Shown here: piece after piece, positions 7,707 to 16,657 of the stretch
Layout of the letters: every line of letters starts with the position of its first letter
Position numbering within the stretch: position 1 is the first letter of the stretch
Assembly: GCA_046727175.1 (NCBI GenBank)
Contig: JBKPCD010000037.1
Span: 1 to 64,000, forward strand
Direction: 5' to 3'
DNA length: 64,000 nucleotides
From: JBKPCD01 sp046727175
GTDB taxonomy: Bacteria > Acidobacteriota > Vicinamibacteria > Vicinamibacterales > 2-12-FULL-66-21
Program-made: the position numbers and the translations under genes
The notes under the pieces: model-generated
Seen by the model: only the letters and a program-made list of their open reading frames with translations
Databases searched by the model: none
What the model was told of the DNA's origin: nothing

Positions 7707-10700
7707 ATGAGGTCGACCATCACGCAAAGGGCGCTGGCGTCAACGTTCCCTGCGCTCGTCCTAGCTTGGCTGACATCTTCCTTCATTCAGAGGAGCTCGG
7801 CGGCGACGGATCCGGTGCTCACCGTTCCGACCGGCTTCGAAATCGAACGCGTGGCTGGTCCCCCGCTCGTCGATCGCCCCATCGTCGCCGACTTCGACGA
7901 CGAAGGGCGGCTCTACGTCGCCGATTCTTCCGGTTCCAACGACAAGGTCGAGAAGCAGCTCGCCGACAAGCCGCACCGTATCGTCAGGCTCGAAGACACG
8001 AACAGTGACGGCAAGTTCGACTCGAGCATCGTCTTCGCCGACAAGATGATGTTTCCCGAAGGGGCGATGTGGTTCGGCGGATCTCTCTACGTCGCGGCGC
8101 CGCCGAGTATCTGGAAATTGACGGATACCGATGGCGACGGCGTGGCCGATCGACGCGAGGAGTGGTTTCGTGGGAAGACGCTCACGAGTTGCGCGAACGA
8201 CCTGCACGGACCGTATCTCGGCCCAGACGGCTGGATCTACTGGACCAAGGGCGCGTTCGCGGAACAGACCTACGAACGTCCGGGGAAAGCACCTTTCGTC
8301 ACGCGCGCGGCGCACATCTTCCGTCGGCGGCCTGACGGCGGCGTAATCGAGCCGGTGATGACGGGCGGAATGGACAACCCGGTTGATGTCGCGTTCACGT
8401 CCACTGGCGAACCGTTGCTGACGGTCACATTCCTGGAGCATCCGCAACTCGACCGGCGTGACGCTCTGATTCACGCAGTTTATGGCGGGCTGTATGGGAA
8501 GGTACACGCCGTCATCGATGGCCACAAGCGAACGGGCGATCTGATGCCGGCGGTGACTCACTTCGGGGCTGCCGCTCCATCGGGTCTCACCCGATACGTC
8601 TCACGGGTGTTCGGCGATGAGTATCGCGACAACTTCTTTGCTGCGCTCTTCAATTTGCAAAAGGTGACGCGTCACGTGCTCGAGCCGAGCGGAGCCACAT
8701 TCACGAGCCGCGATTCGGATTTCGTCGTGTCGAGCAGCCGTGATTTCCATCCGACCGACGTGCTCGAGGACGCCGACGGCAGCCTCCTGGTGATCGATAC
8801 GGGCGGGTGGTACAAGCTCTGTTGTCCCACCTCGCAGCTGGCCGCTCCGGAAGTGCTCGGGGCAATCTACCGCGTTCGTCGCCGGGACGCACCTCGGCTG
8901 AGCGATCCGCGCGGTCGCGGCCTCGCTTGGGATGCCATGAAGCCGGCGGACCTGGCGCGATTGCTGGACGATGCTCGGCCGGCAGTTCAGGACCGGGCGG
9001 AGTACCAGCTCGCAGAGGCCGGAAGCAGCGCAGTGCCTGCGCTCAGTGAACTCTTGAGAACGTCCCGCTCCGCGGATGCGAGGCGCAATGCGGTCTGGGC
9101 GCTGACGCGCATCGAATCGGCGGCGGCGCGCGAAGGAGCGCGAATCGCGTTGGCGAATTCCAACGTGGGCGTACGCCAGACCGCGCTTCATTCTGCTGGT
9201 GTCTGGCGTGACGCAGCCGCGCTGCCGCGGCTGCTGGAGGCTCTGAAGTCCGGCGTCCCTGCCGTCCAGCGCGCAGCCGCCGAGGCAATCGGGCGCATCG
9301 GCAATGCCAAAGCAGTCCCCGATCTGCTCGCGACGGCAGCGGCACCACTCGACCGGACCCTTGAACATTCCATCATCTACGCGCTCATTGAGATTGCCGA
9401 TCGCTCGTCGACAGCTGCTGGCTTGCAAGCCGACTCCTCGCGAGCAAAGCGGGTCGCGCTCATCGCGCTCGACCAGATGGATGGCGGTGGACTCGACGCC
9501 GACACGGTCGTGTCCCTCCTCGACTCGCCGGACCCTCTGATGCCCGAGACGGCGTGGTGGATCCTGGGCCACCGCCCGGAGTGGGGCAAAGCGCTCGCCC
9601 AGTTTTTGCGAACGCGTCTCATGTCGATTGGTGTCACGCAGACGACGCGCAGCCAGCTGCGTCAGAAGCTTGTTCAGTTCGCGGACAACCCGGCGATCCA
9701 GGAGTTCCTGGCGACGATGGTCGAAGGTGCGTCAGCGAAGGATGAGCGTCTGGCGGCGCTCGTGGCAATGGCCGGCACGCGTGCAAAGGAGTTGCCTTCG
9801 GCGTGGATTACTCCGCTGGTGCGCGCGCTCCGAGGCCGCGATGTCGAAATCGCGCAGCACGCGGTGGCGGTCGCCCGGGTCGCGCCGGCGTCCAAGGGAG
9901 ACGCGTCCGATCTCGAAGCGGCGCTGCTGCACGTCGGTCGCGAACGCACCTGGCCAATCGACGTTCGTCTCGACGCGCTCGCGGCGGTTCACGGCGGGCT
10001 GAGCGACGTGGACAGCGATCTTTTCGAACTCCTCCGAACGAGCCTGGAACCGGCGCAGCCAGTCTCCATTCGTGTCGCCGCGGCGGGCGTTCTCGAAAAG
10101 GCCGCGCTCGATCGCAGCCAATTGATGGCGCTCGCCGGACTGCTCGAACGCGCGGGACCGCTGGAGCTTCCGCGACTCCTCCCTGCTTTCGATCGTGGCA
10201 GCGATGAGGCGCTCGGATTCGAGATGCTGGCGGCAATTCAGCGATCGAAGGGACGAACGAGCGTCCGCGGCGAGATCCTTCGTCCTCGGCTCGCGAAATA
10301 TCCCGAGTCGGTACAGAGACGAGGGGAGGCCCTGCTGACTTCCCTGATCGTCGATTCTGCGATGCAGACACGGCGCCTGGAAGAGCTCCTCGCGGCCAGC
10401 GGCGAAGGCGACGTTCGTCGCGGCCAGGCAGTGTTCAACAGCCCCAAGGCGGCCTGTTTGTCCTGCCACACGATTGGGTATCTGGGCGGCAAGATCGGTC
10501 CTGACCTGACGAGAATCGGCCAGATACGCAGCGAACGGGATCTCCTCGAAGCGATTCTGTTCCCTAGTGCCAGCTTTGCTCGCGGCTACGAACCGGTCGT
10601 CGTCACGACGCAATCCGGCCAGACTCACACGGGCGTGCTCCGGAGCGATCTGTCGGACGCGATCGTGCTCGTCTCTGCCGCTGGGGTGGAGACTCGGATT

Positions 10701-10838
10701 CTGCGACGGGACATCGCGGACATGCAGCCCGGTACGGTGTCCGTCATGCCACCCGGCCTGGCCGACCAGCTCTCGCCGCAAGAACTTGCGGATCTTCTGG
10801 CGTTTCTGAAAGCAACCCGGTCGGGCGCGAACAATTGA
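7707..10838 (+). CDS. PVC-type haem-binding protein with HEAT repeats and C-terminal cytochrome c domain
   Basis: The ATG at 7707 gives 1043 residues: it has a good ribosome-binding site and opens a signal peptide (MRSTITQRALASTFPALVLA...). The mature protein starts with a six-bladed sugar-dehydrogenase-like propeller (about residues 40-400: VPTGFEIERVAGPPLV, DGRLYVADSSG-like repeats, GGMDNPVDVAF). This is followed by HEAT/Armadillo repeats (about 430-880). It ends with a single cytochrome c domain carrying CLSCH (haem site, residues 917-921) and a later Met-rich tail. This is the architecture called membrane-bound dehydrogenase or PVC-type haem protein; the substrate is unknown, probably a carbohydrate or alcohol. 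It is convergent with the PQQ-dehydrogenase operon, suggesting a shared periplasmic oxidation role. Confidence 0.85.
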   Translation: MRSTITQRALASTFPALVLAWLTSSFIQRSSAATDPVLTVPTGFEIERVAGPPLVDRPIVADFDDEGRLYVADSSGSNDKVEKQLADKPHRIVRLEDTNSDGKFDSSIVFADKMMFPEGAMWFGGSLYVAAPPSIWKLTDTDGDGVADRREEWFRGKTLTSCANDLHGPYLGPDGWIYWTKGAFAEQTYERPGKAPFVTRAAHIFRRRPDGGVIEPVMTGGMDNPVDVAFTSTGEPLLTVTFLEHPQLDRRDALIHAVYGGLYGKVHAVIDGHKRTGDLMPAVTHFGAAAPSGLTRYVSRVFGDEYRDNFFAALFNLQKVTRHVLEPSGATFTSRDSDFVVSSSRDFHPTDVLEDADGSLLVIDTGGWYKLCCPTSQLAAPEVLGAIYRVRRRDAPRLSDPRGRGLAWDAMKPADLARLLDDARPAVQDRAEYQLAEAGSSAVPALSELLRTSRSADARRNAVWALTRIESAAAREGARIALANSNVGVRQTALHSAGVWRDAAALPRLLEALKSGVPAVQRAAAEAIGRIGNAKAVPDLLATAAAPLDRTLEHSIIYALIEIADRSSTAAGLQADSSRAKRVALIALDQMDGGGLDADTVVSLLDSPDPLMPETAWWILGHRPEWGKALAQFLRTRLMSIGVTQTTRSQLRQKLVQFADNPAIQEFLATMVEGASAKDERLAALVAMAGTRAKELPSAWITPLVRALRGRDVEIAQHAVAVARVAPASKGDASDLEAALLHVGRERTWPIDVRLDALAAVHGGLSDVDSDLFELLRTSLEPAQPVSIRVAAAGVLEKAALDRSQLMALAGLLERAGPLELPRLLPAFDRGSDEALGFEMLAAIQRSKGRTSVRGEILRPRLAKYPESVQRRGEALLTSLIVDSAMQTRRLEELLAASGEGDVRRGQAVFNSPKAACLSCHTIGYLGGKIGPDLTRIGQIRSERDLLEAILFPSASFARGYEPVVVTTQSGQTHTGVLRSDLSDAIVLVSAAGVETRILRRDIADMQPGTVSVMPPGLADQLSPQELADLLAFLKATRSGANN

Positions 10839-10864
10839 TGCGCCATACGCCAAGGAGAGTGCGC

Positions 10865-11566
10865 TCACCGGACTCGGAGAAACTCCGAAGGGGAAAGCGC
10901 TCTGCGAGTGAAGCGCGCCAGGTGAACGGCGCCCTTGAAATAGAACACCTTGTTGATCCGCACGCCGACCGAGGCATGCCCCGGACCGTGAGGGGCCAGA
11001 TGCAATTCGGCCGCGCCCTCGCGGACGCCGTCGACGTAGTTGCTGAACACCTTGCCGTCGTACACGGCTGCGACGTGATACCAGGAACCAAGAGGGTGCA
11101 AGGCCATCCGGTTGATGAGCGCCTTGTTCGCAGCGCCCGATTGGTTGTAGCTGTCGAAGTACCACTTGTCTTCGACGACGCGGATTTCAAACAGCATCCG
11201 GTTCTCTGTGTCGGCGCCGGTGACCGGATCGCGCTCGTTCAGATGAAACCATCGCTGCTCTTTCTCGCCTCCGTCAGGTCGGAAGATGGCTTCCCAGGTA
11301 AACGCGTCAGCGCCCGCGAGCGGATGGTTGTCGATGAACAGCGCGTCGTCTGTTCCGTCGAACTCGACGGCTTTGCCGACGGGCGAGTCGATGACTCGCG
11401 GTTCACCCAGAACAATCGTTTTGTGCCCGCCGATGTTGTCGAGCCGATCGAACGTCCAGATTGTCGGCGTCTGAGTATCTCGGGCGGAGCCAGCCAGAGT
11501 GTAGGCACCGCCCATCACGATCGCCACAACCGACGCGAAGCGGCGAACACTCGAACCAGCGATCAT
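10865..11566 (-). CDS. Exported LamG (jelly-roll) domain protein
   Basis: A 233-residue protein with a signal peptide (to about residue 28, GSARDTQ). A single concanavalin-A/LamG-type fold follows: GKAVEFDGTDDALFIDNHPL, FTWEAIFRP, WYHVAAVYDGKVFSNYVDG, and the closing ARFTRRALSPSEFL. LamG domains bind sugars or proteins or act as rigid spacers. It is the last gene of the operon starting at 15203: its ATG overlaps the stop codon of the dihaem cytochrome gene by 4 bp (ATGA). Its role in the operon is unclear, perhaps anchoring or substrate binding. Confidence 0.8.
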   Translation of the reverse strand: MIAGSSVRRFASVVAIVMGGAYTLAGSARDTQTPTIWTFDRLDNIGGHKTIVLGEPRVIDSPVGKAVEFDGTDDALFIDNHPLAGADAFTWEAIFRPDGGEKEQRWFHLNERDPVTGADTENRMLFEIRVVEDKWYFDSYNQSGAANKALINRMALHPLGSWYHVAAVYDGKVFSNYVDGVREGAAELHLAPHGPGHASVGVRINKVFYFKGAVHLARFTRRALSPSEFLRVR

Positions 11567-12375
11567 CGCGCCTTCTGCAATCGTAAAGCGCTGAGATACG
11601 CGACCAGGTTTTCCAGGTCGGTGCTCGAGAGCGAGCTGAATGGCGGCATCAACGACTGGCGCGGCAACGCGATATGTGCAAGATCGCTCTTCATGAAGGA
11701 TCGCAGGTTGCCGCTCATGTCACGAAGGTGGATGGAATACTCGTCCTCGTTCAGGTGAATCCCGCTGACGTTCGTCCCGGCGCGATCCGTGAGCGTGACG
11801 GATCGAAAGTCGAGCGGGATGTCGGCGCTCGGGTTGACGAGGGACTCGCGCAGATGCCGCACCGCGCGCTTCGCGCCGATGCCGGTCAGGTCGGGTCCCA
11901 GGAACCCGCCTTTCCCGTCGATGGTGTGACACGCGCCGCAGCCGCTCTTCTCGTAGACGAGAGCGCCCGCGGTCGCGTCGCCCGAGCTCGGCTCCGAGGC
12001 ACCCTGCCGGCTGAGTTGTCGAACGTGTCCGACCATGCGCCAGACTTCGCGGTCGGGAAGGCTGAACACGCCCGGCATCTCCGTATTCGGAATGCCGTTT
12101 CGAATGATCAAGAACAACTCGCGATCGGAGCTGCCGTATCGAAACCGACCCGCGTTGAGCACAGCTCCACGTCCCCCTTCGCCGTTCTGTCCGTGACAGT
12201 GGCCGCATCGGCCGCTGTACAGCCGGCGCCCGATTTCCAGGTCAGCGGCGGACGCGTGAGGGTTGGTCTCGGGTAGGTCGGCCGACGTCGGCCGAGGCTG
12301 TCGCGCGGTTCCCTGCGCGACTGCAGGAAACTCGCACCAAATCAAGGCGTACACGATCAGGAGCAGTGTTCGCAT
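11563..12375 (-). CDS. Periplasmic dihaem cytochrome c
   Basis: I took the ATG at 12375 (270 residues) because it overlaps the stop of the upstream PQQ-dehydrogenase gene by one base and begins a clear signal peptide (MRTLLLIVYALIWCEFPAVAQ). Two cytochrome c domains follow: CGHCH in the first half, with NTEMPGVF as the likely distal Met region, and CGACH in the second, with QSLMPPFSSL as its likely Met ligand. It is the natural electron acceptor for the PQQ dehydrogenase encoded immediately upstream, passing electrons to the respiratory chain. Longer readings into the upstream gene are spurious. Confidence 0.88.
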   Translation of the reverse strand: MRTLLLIVYALIWCEFPAVAQGTARQPRPTSADLPETNPHASAADLEIGRRLYSGRCGHCHGQNGEGGRGAVLNAGRFRYGSSDRELFLIIRNGIPNTEMPGVFSLPDREVWRMVGHVRQLSRQGASEPSSGDATAGALVYEKSGCGACHTIDGKGGFLGPDLTGIGAKRAVRHLRESLVNPSADIPLDFRSVTLTDRAGTNVSGIHLNEDEYSIHLRDMSGNLRSFMKSDLAHIALPRQSLMPPFSSLSSTDLENLVAYLSALRLQKAR

Positions 12376-14015
12376 CACTCGAGTCCGAATGCGATCAGCA
12401 GGTCTCCAATCGGTATCGTGATCAGTTGCTTGCCCCGACTGAGAAACGTAATCGGGCTCGCATACACACGATCTCCGCCATTGAATCGCCAGAGCTCTGT
12501 GCCCGTTCGAGCGTCGAGCGCGTAGAAGTTCCCGCTCGGTGTAGCCGAGAACACGAGGTTCCCCGCTGTAGAGAGCACGCCGGCCCACGGGGGCGACAGT
12601 ATGCGGTGCTCCCAACGAATTTCTCCGGTCTCCGGATTCATCGCAACGAGCTTGCCCCAACTCTCTTCCGGCCGGAATCGTGCTCCTCCTCCGCCACCGC
12701 CGCCGAAGAACGGTTCGCCGGGACGAAATTCTGGCGCGTCCGTTTTGAAGAACCGCCGCCGCTCCTCTCGCGCGTTGAAGTACAGGAGTTTCGTGTTCGG
12801 GTTGTAGCTCGGTGACATCCAGTTGTGCCCGCCGTCGACGCCCGGCCAGATCGATTCGTTGCCTTCAGGCGTCGGCTCCTGACCAGGGTTCAACACGGGT
12901 CGGCCCTTCTTGTCGATCTCTTTCGCCCAGGTCTGCTTGACGAACGGTTTCGCCAGTAGGAATTCACCCGTGCGCCTGTCCAGAACGTAATGGAAACCGT
13001 TGCGGCTCGGCATCACGACGAGTTTTCGCCCACTCGATGCCGGAGATGTCGCATCGATGAGAACCGGTACCTGCGTGGCATCCCAGTCACGCGTGTCGTG
13101 CGGCGTGAACTGGAAATGCCATTTCAAACTACCGGTGTCCGGATCCAGCGCGAGGAGCGAGCAGGAGTACAGGTTGTCTCCTGGACGAACGTCTCCGTTG
13201 TAATCGGGACCCGGATTGCCGGTGCCCCAATAGAGCAGGTTCAACTCGGAGTCGTACGAGCCGGTCAACCATGTCGAGGCTCCGCCGTTCTTCCACGAGT
13301 CGCCTCCTCCCCACGTTTCCGAACCCGGGTCGCCCGGCGCAGGCACCGTCCAGAAGCGCCACTTCCTATCGCCGGTCCTGGCGTCGTATGCGTCGAGAAA
13401 TCCACGGATTCCGCCCTCGGCGCCCGCAATACCGACAATCACCATGTCCTTGATTGCCAGCGGCGCGCCGGTGGCCGTGTAGTTCAACGACGGGTCCGCG
13501 AGTGCCTTTCTCCACAAGACGCGTCCAGCACGTGCATCGAGTGCGATGAGCTGCGCATCGAGCGTCGTGAGAAAGAGCGCGTGGCCGAGAATCGCCAGTC
13601 CGCGATTGACCTCGCCGCAGCACGTGTAAACACGGCTGGGCAGCTTGTGCTCGAACGTCCAGAGCGCGAGTCCGGTTTCCGCATCCAGCGCGATGACGTC
13701 GCTCGGCGGTCGCGTCACGTACATGACGCCATCCACCACGATGGGCGTCGTTTCGACCTTCTGACGATGCATCTGGTAGATCCACTTGGCGCGCAACCGG
13801 TGAACGTTGTCGACCGTGATCTGGTCCAGACTGCTGTAATGATGGCTTCGATAGTCTCCGCTGTACGTCAGCCAGTTGCCAGGCTCCTTGGTAGCGTTCA
13901 GCAGCCGTTCGTAGGTTACCGGCAGGCCGTTCGATGAGGTCGACTGCGCCAGCGCGATTCCGCCGAGCGCGACCGCCGCGGCCACCCACAACGCAACTGT
14001 TGATTGATCCCTCAC
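12375..14015 (-). CDS. PQQ-dependent alcohol dehydrogenase-like quinoprotein
   Basis: A 546-residue periplasmic quinoprotein with a signal peptide (to about residue 23) and an eight-bladed propeller. Visible features are the LTYSGDYRSHHYSSLDQI opening, the vicinal Cys pair in YTCCGEVNRG that contacts PQQ, tryptophan-docking blades (GLALWTFEH, GRVLWRKAL, GDRKWRFW, GSLKWHFQF, TELWRF), and GGGDSWKNGGASTW. The HDTRDWDA segment holds the catalytic Asp followed two residues later by another Asp, the DxD arrangement associated with lanthanide-dependent enzymes. No cytochrome domain is fused; the next gene supplies it. It probably oxidises an alcohol or aldehyde in the periplasm. The operon also encodes an exported amidohydrolase upstream. 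Confidence 0.9.
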   Translation of the reverse strand: MRDQSTVALWVAAAVALGGIALAQSTSSNGLPVTYERLLNATKEPGNWLTYSGDYRSHHYSSLDQITVDNVHRLRAKWIYQMHRQKVETTPIVVDGVMYVTRPPSDVIALDAETGLALWTFEHKLPSRVYTCCGEVNRGLAILGHALFLTTLDAQLIALDARAGRVLWRKALADPSLNYTATGAPLAIKDMVIVGIAGAEGGIRGFLDAYDARTGDRKWRFWTVPAPGDPGSETWGGGDSWKNGGASTWLTGSYDSELNLLYWGTGNPGPDYNGDVRPGDNLYSCSLLALDPDTGSLKWHFQFTPHDTRDWDATQVPVLIDATSPASSGRKLVVMPSRNGFHYVLDRRTGEFLLAKPFVKQTWAKEIDKKGRPVLNPGQEPTPEGNESIWPGVDGGHNWMSPSYNPNTKLLYFNAREERRRFFKTDAPEFRPGEPFFGGGGGGGARFRPEESWGKLVAMNPETGEIRWEHRILSPPWAGVLSTAGNLVFSATPSGNFYALDARTGTELWRFNGGDRVYASPITFLSRGKQLITIPIGDLLIAFGLE

Positions 14016-14027
14016 GAGGCTTCAGGT

Positions 14028-15203
14028 CTAGTGCCGTGCGGCCAACTGCTTCTCGATCGACGCGCGGGCCGACGGCAGATATCGCAAGGCATTCGCATGG
14101 TAGACCTTCCGCAACACATCGTCCGGAAGTCCGATCCCGTAGATTCTCCAGCGGCCGTGGAGCGGCGCGCCGGTCGGAGACCGAAGCTGCGCAGGATGAT
14201 CGAAATGTTCGTCATACGTCTCGAGGAACCTCCAGTGCGGCACCCAGAACTCCTCGACGCCGCGCCCCGGATTCCCGTCGGATCCGAACAGAATGCGATC
14301 CTGATACTTCAGGAAGAACTTGCGAATCATCAGCGGAGCGCGTCCGAGATCCTGAACCGTCGCTGACAGCTCGACGTCCGCGTTGGGGTACTTGTCCAGG
14401 AGCGCCGCGACCTTGTCCATGTCGTAATAGAGCATGGCCATGTGCGCGTTGACGAACCGCGTCTTCGGATGCTTCGCGTGCATGTTCTCGCGCGCCTTCT
14501 CGATCACCTCTGGTGTCGGCTGACCGGTCTTGTAGTAATTGCCCTCGGGGCTGCTCCGCCACAGGCCGGCTTCGTAGCGTTCGTTTTCCGGGCCGATGGG
14601 GAGGAACCGGCCGTACGAATCGCTGATGTGGATCATGACTGGCTTGTTGTGCTTCGCGCACATTTCCCAGACGGGATCGAATCGCTTGTCGTCGGCTTGA
14701 ATGTAGGTGCCGTCGGAGTTCTTCAGATCGAGGCCAAGGACCTTGTTGATCTTCAGGCCAGCCGCGCCGGCGAGAAAATCGCGTTCGAGCTCCGCGGCCG
14801 TCTTCGCGGACCAGCCCGGTTCGTTGATGCCGTCGAAGTTCAGCCTGGCGAAATGAATAATTCGATCGCGGAAGGGCTCGCCGACTTTCATGTTGCGATC
14901 GAAGTCGGCGCCGAATCCGCCGTCCATGTTGCAGATGACACCCAGCCCGGTCTCGTCCATCACCTTGATCATCTTTCGATAGTCGTCGGCCGTCTTGAGC
15001 TCACGGCCGTGAAGATGGAAGTCGACAGCCGGAAACTTCGCGCGGTTGATCGGCGTCCGCGGGAACTTCATCAACGCCTTCGGCATCGCTGGGACCTCTG
15101 GCGTCGGCTTGAAATCCGGATGCGACGCGAATTGAGGCGCCTGCGACTGCGGCGCGGACGTCAGAAAGAGCGCAACAAGCAGCAGCGGCATCGAACGCGA
15201 CAT
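14028..15203 (-). CDS. Exported amidohydrolase-family metal-dependent hydrolase
   Basis: A 391-residue protein, first gene of the four-gene minus-strand operon (12-bp gap to the next). A signal peptide (to about residue 22) precedes a TIM-barrel of the amidohydrolase-2 type: metal ligands in DFHLHG (H63, H65), a barrel His in KPVMIHISDS, another in FVNAHMAMLYYD, and the C-terminal ILFGSDGNPG Asp. These hydrolases act on lactones, amides or decarboxylate aromatic acids. Together with the PQQ dehydrogenase and cytochrome it may process a product such as a lactone, but this is inference. A fragment similar to its N-terminus lies at about 17170-17262. Confidence 0.85.
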   Translation of the reverse strand: MSRSMPLLLVALFLTSAPQSQAPQFASHPDFKPTPEVPAMPKALMKFPRTPINRAKFPAVDFHLHGRELKTADDYRKMIKVMDETGLGVICNMDGGFGADFDRNMKVGEPFRDRIIHFARLNFDGINEPGWSAKTAAELERDFLAGAAGLKINKVLGLDLKNSDGTYIQADDKRFDPVWEMCAKHNKPVMIHISDSYGRFLPIGPENERYEAGLWRSSPEGNYYKTGQPTPEVIEKARENMHAKHPKTRFVNAHMAMLYYDMDKVAALLDKYPNADVELSATVQDLGRAPLMIRKFFLKYQDRILFGSDGNPGRGVEEFWVPHWRFLETYDEHFDHPAQLRSPTGAPLHGRWRIYGIGLPDDVLRKVYHANALRYLPSARASIEKQLAARH

Positions 15204-15512
15204 CGTGGCAGCTCCATCGGAAACGATCTGGTTGCCGGTAGGTACGCGGACGTGGTGGGAAGAATGCTACGCCCGATTGCCGCGGAGCGGAAGCCGCGAG
15301 CCTTCGTAGGAGCTCTCTGGCGCCGACATCAATACAGTGAGATTGTTCCGCGCAGCCAATATCGGTCTGAGCCAGTTCCGCAACCGGCCAAGAAAAGCCG
15401 CCGACCCACGCTCCGCGATGGCGCGATGTGTTGCTGCCATCGATGAACATTTTGGTGTCGAGGATTCTGTGAATAGAGCGGGCCGCCGCAATCCCGTTGA
15501 GAAACCGTCGGA
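15204..15512. other. Spacer upstream of the quinoprotein operon
   Basis: A 309-bp stretch between the amidohydrolase start and the kinase-fragment pseudogene. It must carry the operon promoter. I find no intact gene; short ORFs here have no recognisable domain. Confidence 0.4.
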
Positions 15513-15950
15513 CTACGGCACGCGGCGAGCGAGCTCGGCCAACCAGTTCTGGACGATGACCACGTGTGGCGACGCGCTGGTGGCCTCACGTCTGAGCATG
15601 AGAAACCGGCCGTCGGGGGCGACGTCGTACTCTCGCCAAGGCTGCCGTCACGCATGAAGTAGGGCCCGCGGAACAGCTCCTTCGGACTTCCGGCTTTCCA
15701 TGTCGTCGCCGACGTCTCGACCGCGAGGGCCACGATCGTCCCATCGAGCCTGGCGTAGAAGAGCTCGCGGCCGTTGCGCGACCAGACCGGAAACGTGCCA
15801 CCGTCCCGGGTGACCTGCCACAATCCGCGATTCACATCGGGGAATGACCGCACGTAGATATCGAGCTGGCCTGCAATGGACGGACTCTCGGCCTCGTACG
15901 CCAGCCACCGCCCGTCGGGAGAAGTCATCGGACGCCGACCGTCCAGATTT
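15513..15950 (-). pseudogene. C-terminal remnant of a Ser/Thr kinase-type TolB/WD40 propeller
   Basis: The minus strand reads TSPDGRWLAYEAESPS, LDIYVRSFPDVNRGLWQV, GGTFPVWSRNGRELFY and GSPKELFRGPYF. A frame change at about 15640 then gives YDVAPDGRFLMLRR and HVVIVQNWLAELARRVP followed by a stop at 15513-15515. This is the usual last propeller part of acidobacterial Ser/Thr kinases of the kind intact at 32090-34969. No kinase domain is present upstream. At least one frameshift and a missing N-terminus make it a relic. Confidence 0.75.
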
Positions 15951-16040
15951 GCTGAAGGGCATGGGGTGTTGACGGGGGTCCGCGCGCGCTCTAAACAACT
16001 TCTGCAACGCCACGTCATACGCGTGCGTGGCGATGCGGCC

Positions 16041-16607
16041 ATGTCGGACGTCACCCGGCTGCTGCACCGGCTGCGTGAGGGGGAGCGATCCGCCCTCGAC
16101 GAGCTAATGCCGCTCGTCTACGGCGAGCTGCGGCGGATTGCGCGCGCATTCATGCGCCGGCAGCGGCCCGGACATACGCTCCAGCCCACGGCGCTCGTCC
16201 ACGAAGCGTTCCTCAAGCTGTTCGACGAGACGAAACCGGATGTCGAGGACCGGGCGCACTTTCTGGCGCTCATGGCGCGCGTGATGCGTCAGGTGCTGGT
16301 CGATCATGCCCGCGCGGCTACCGCCGGCAAGCGCGGTGGAGGCGAGGCGCGCGTGCCGTGGGACACGCAGATCGAGATCCACGGCGACCGTGGAGCCGAA
16401 CACCTCGAGCTGCTGGACCTGCACCGGGTGCTCGACGCGCTGGAACGTGAGAACCCAAACCTCGCCAAAGCCGTCGAGATGCACTACTTCGGCGGAATGA
16501 CAGCCGAAGAGGTCACGCTGGCGATCGGCCGCTCGGTTCACGTGGTCAGACACGAGCTCCGGTTCGCCCGCTCGTGGCTTCGCCGGGCGCTGCACAGCAA
16601 GCCCTGA
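16041..16607 (+). CDS. ECF-type RNA polymerase sigma factor
   Basis: A 188-residue extracytoplasmic-function sigma factor of the group found next to acidobacterial Ser/Thr kinases. Region 2 contains DELMPLVYGELRRIARAFMR and PTALVHEAFLKLF. The linker has ARAATAGKRGGG. Region 4 has AVEMHYFGGMTAEEVTLAIG and a C-terminal helix (ELRFARSWLRRAL). I chose the ATG at 16041 because family members begin close to this point (MSDVTRLLHRLREGE); the longer frame reads into the remnant upstream. In contrast to the pair at 31518, no kinase follows; an exported protein does, 50 bp downstream. Its regulator is therefore not evident. Confidence 0.88.
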   Translation: MSDVTRLLHRLREGERSALDELMPLVYGELRRIARAFMRRQRPGHTLQPTALVHEAFLKLFDETKPDVEDRAHFLALMARVMRQVLVDHARAATAGKRGGGEARVPWDTQIEIHGDRGAEHLELLDLHRVLDALERENPNLAKAVEMHYFGGMTAEEVTLAIGRSVHVVRHELRFARSWLRRALHSKP

Positions 16608-16657
16608 CCACTGCGCACGGGGAAGGGATTTTCCGTTATTCGATCACGGAGGTCCCA

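Noticed and set aside
9732..11165. A 477-codon minus-strand frame opposite the haem protein
   Set aside because: Antisense shadow; the plus-strand protein has HEAT repeats and a cytochrome motif in the right frame.
15300..15450. MFIDGSN-like peptide on the minus strand suggesting a NYN nuclease
   Set aside because: Only a few residues match; the rest lacks the conserved acidic residues of the fold.
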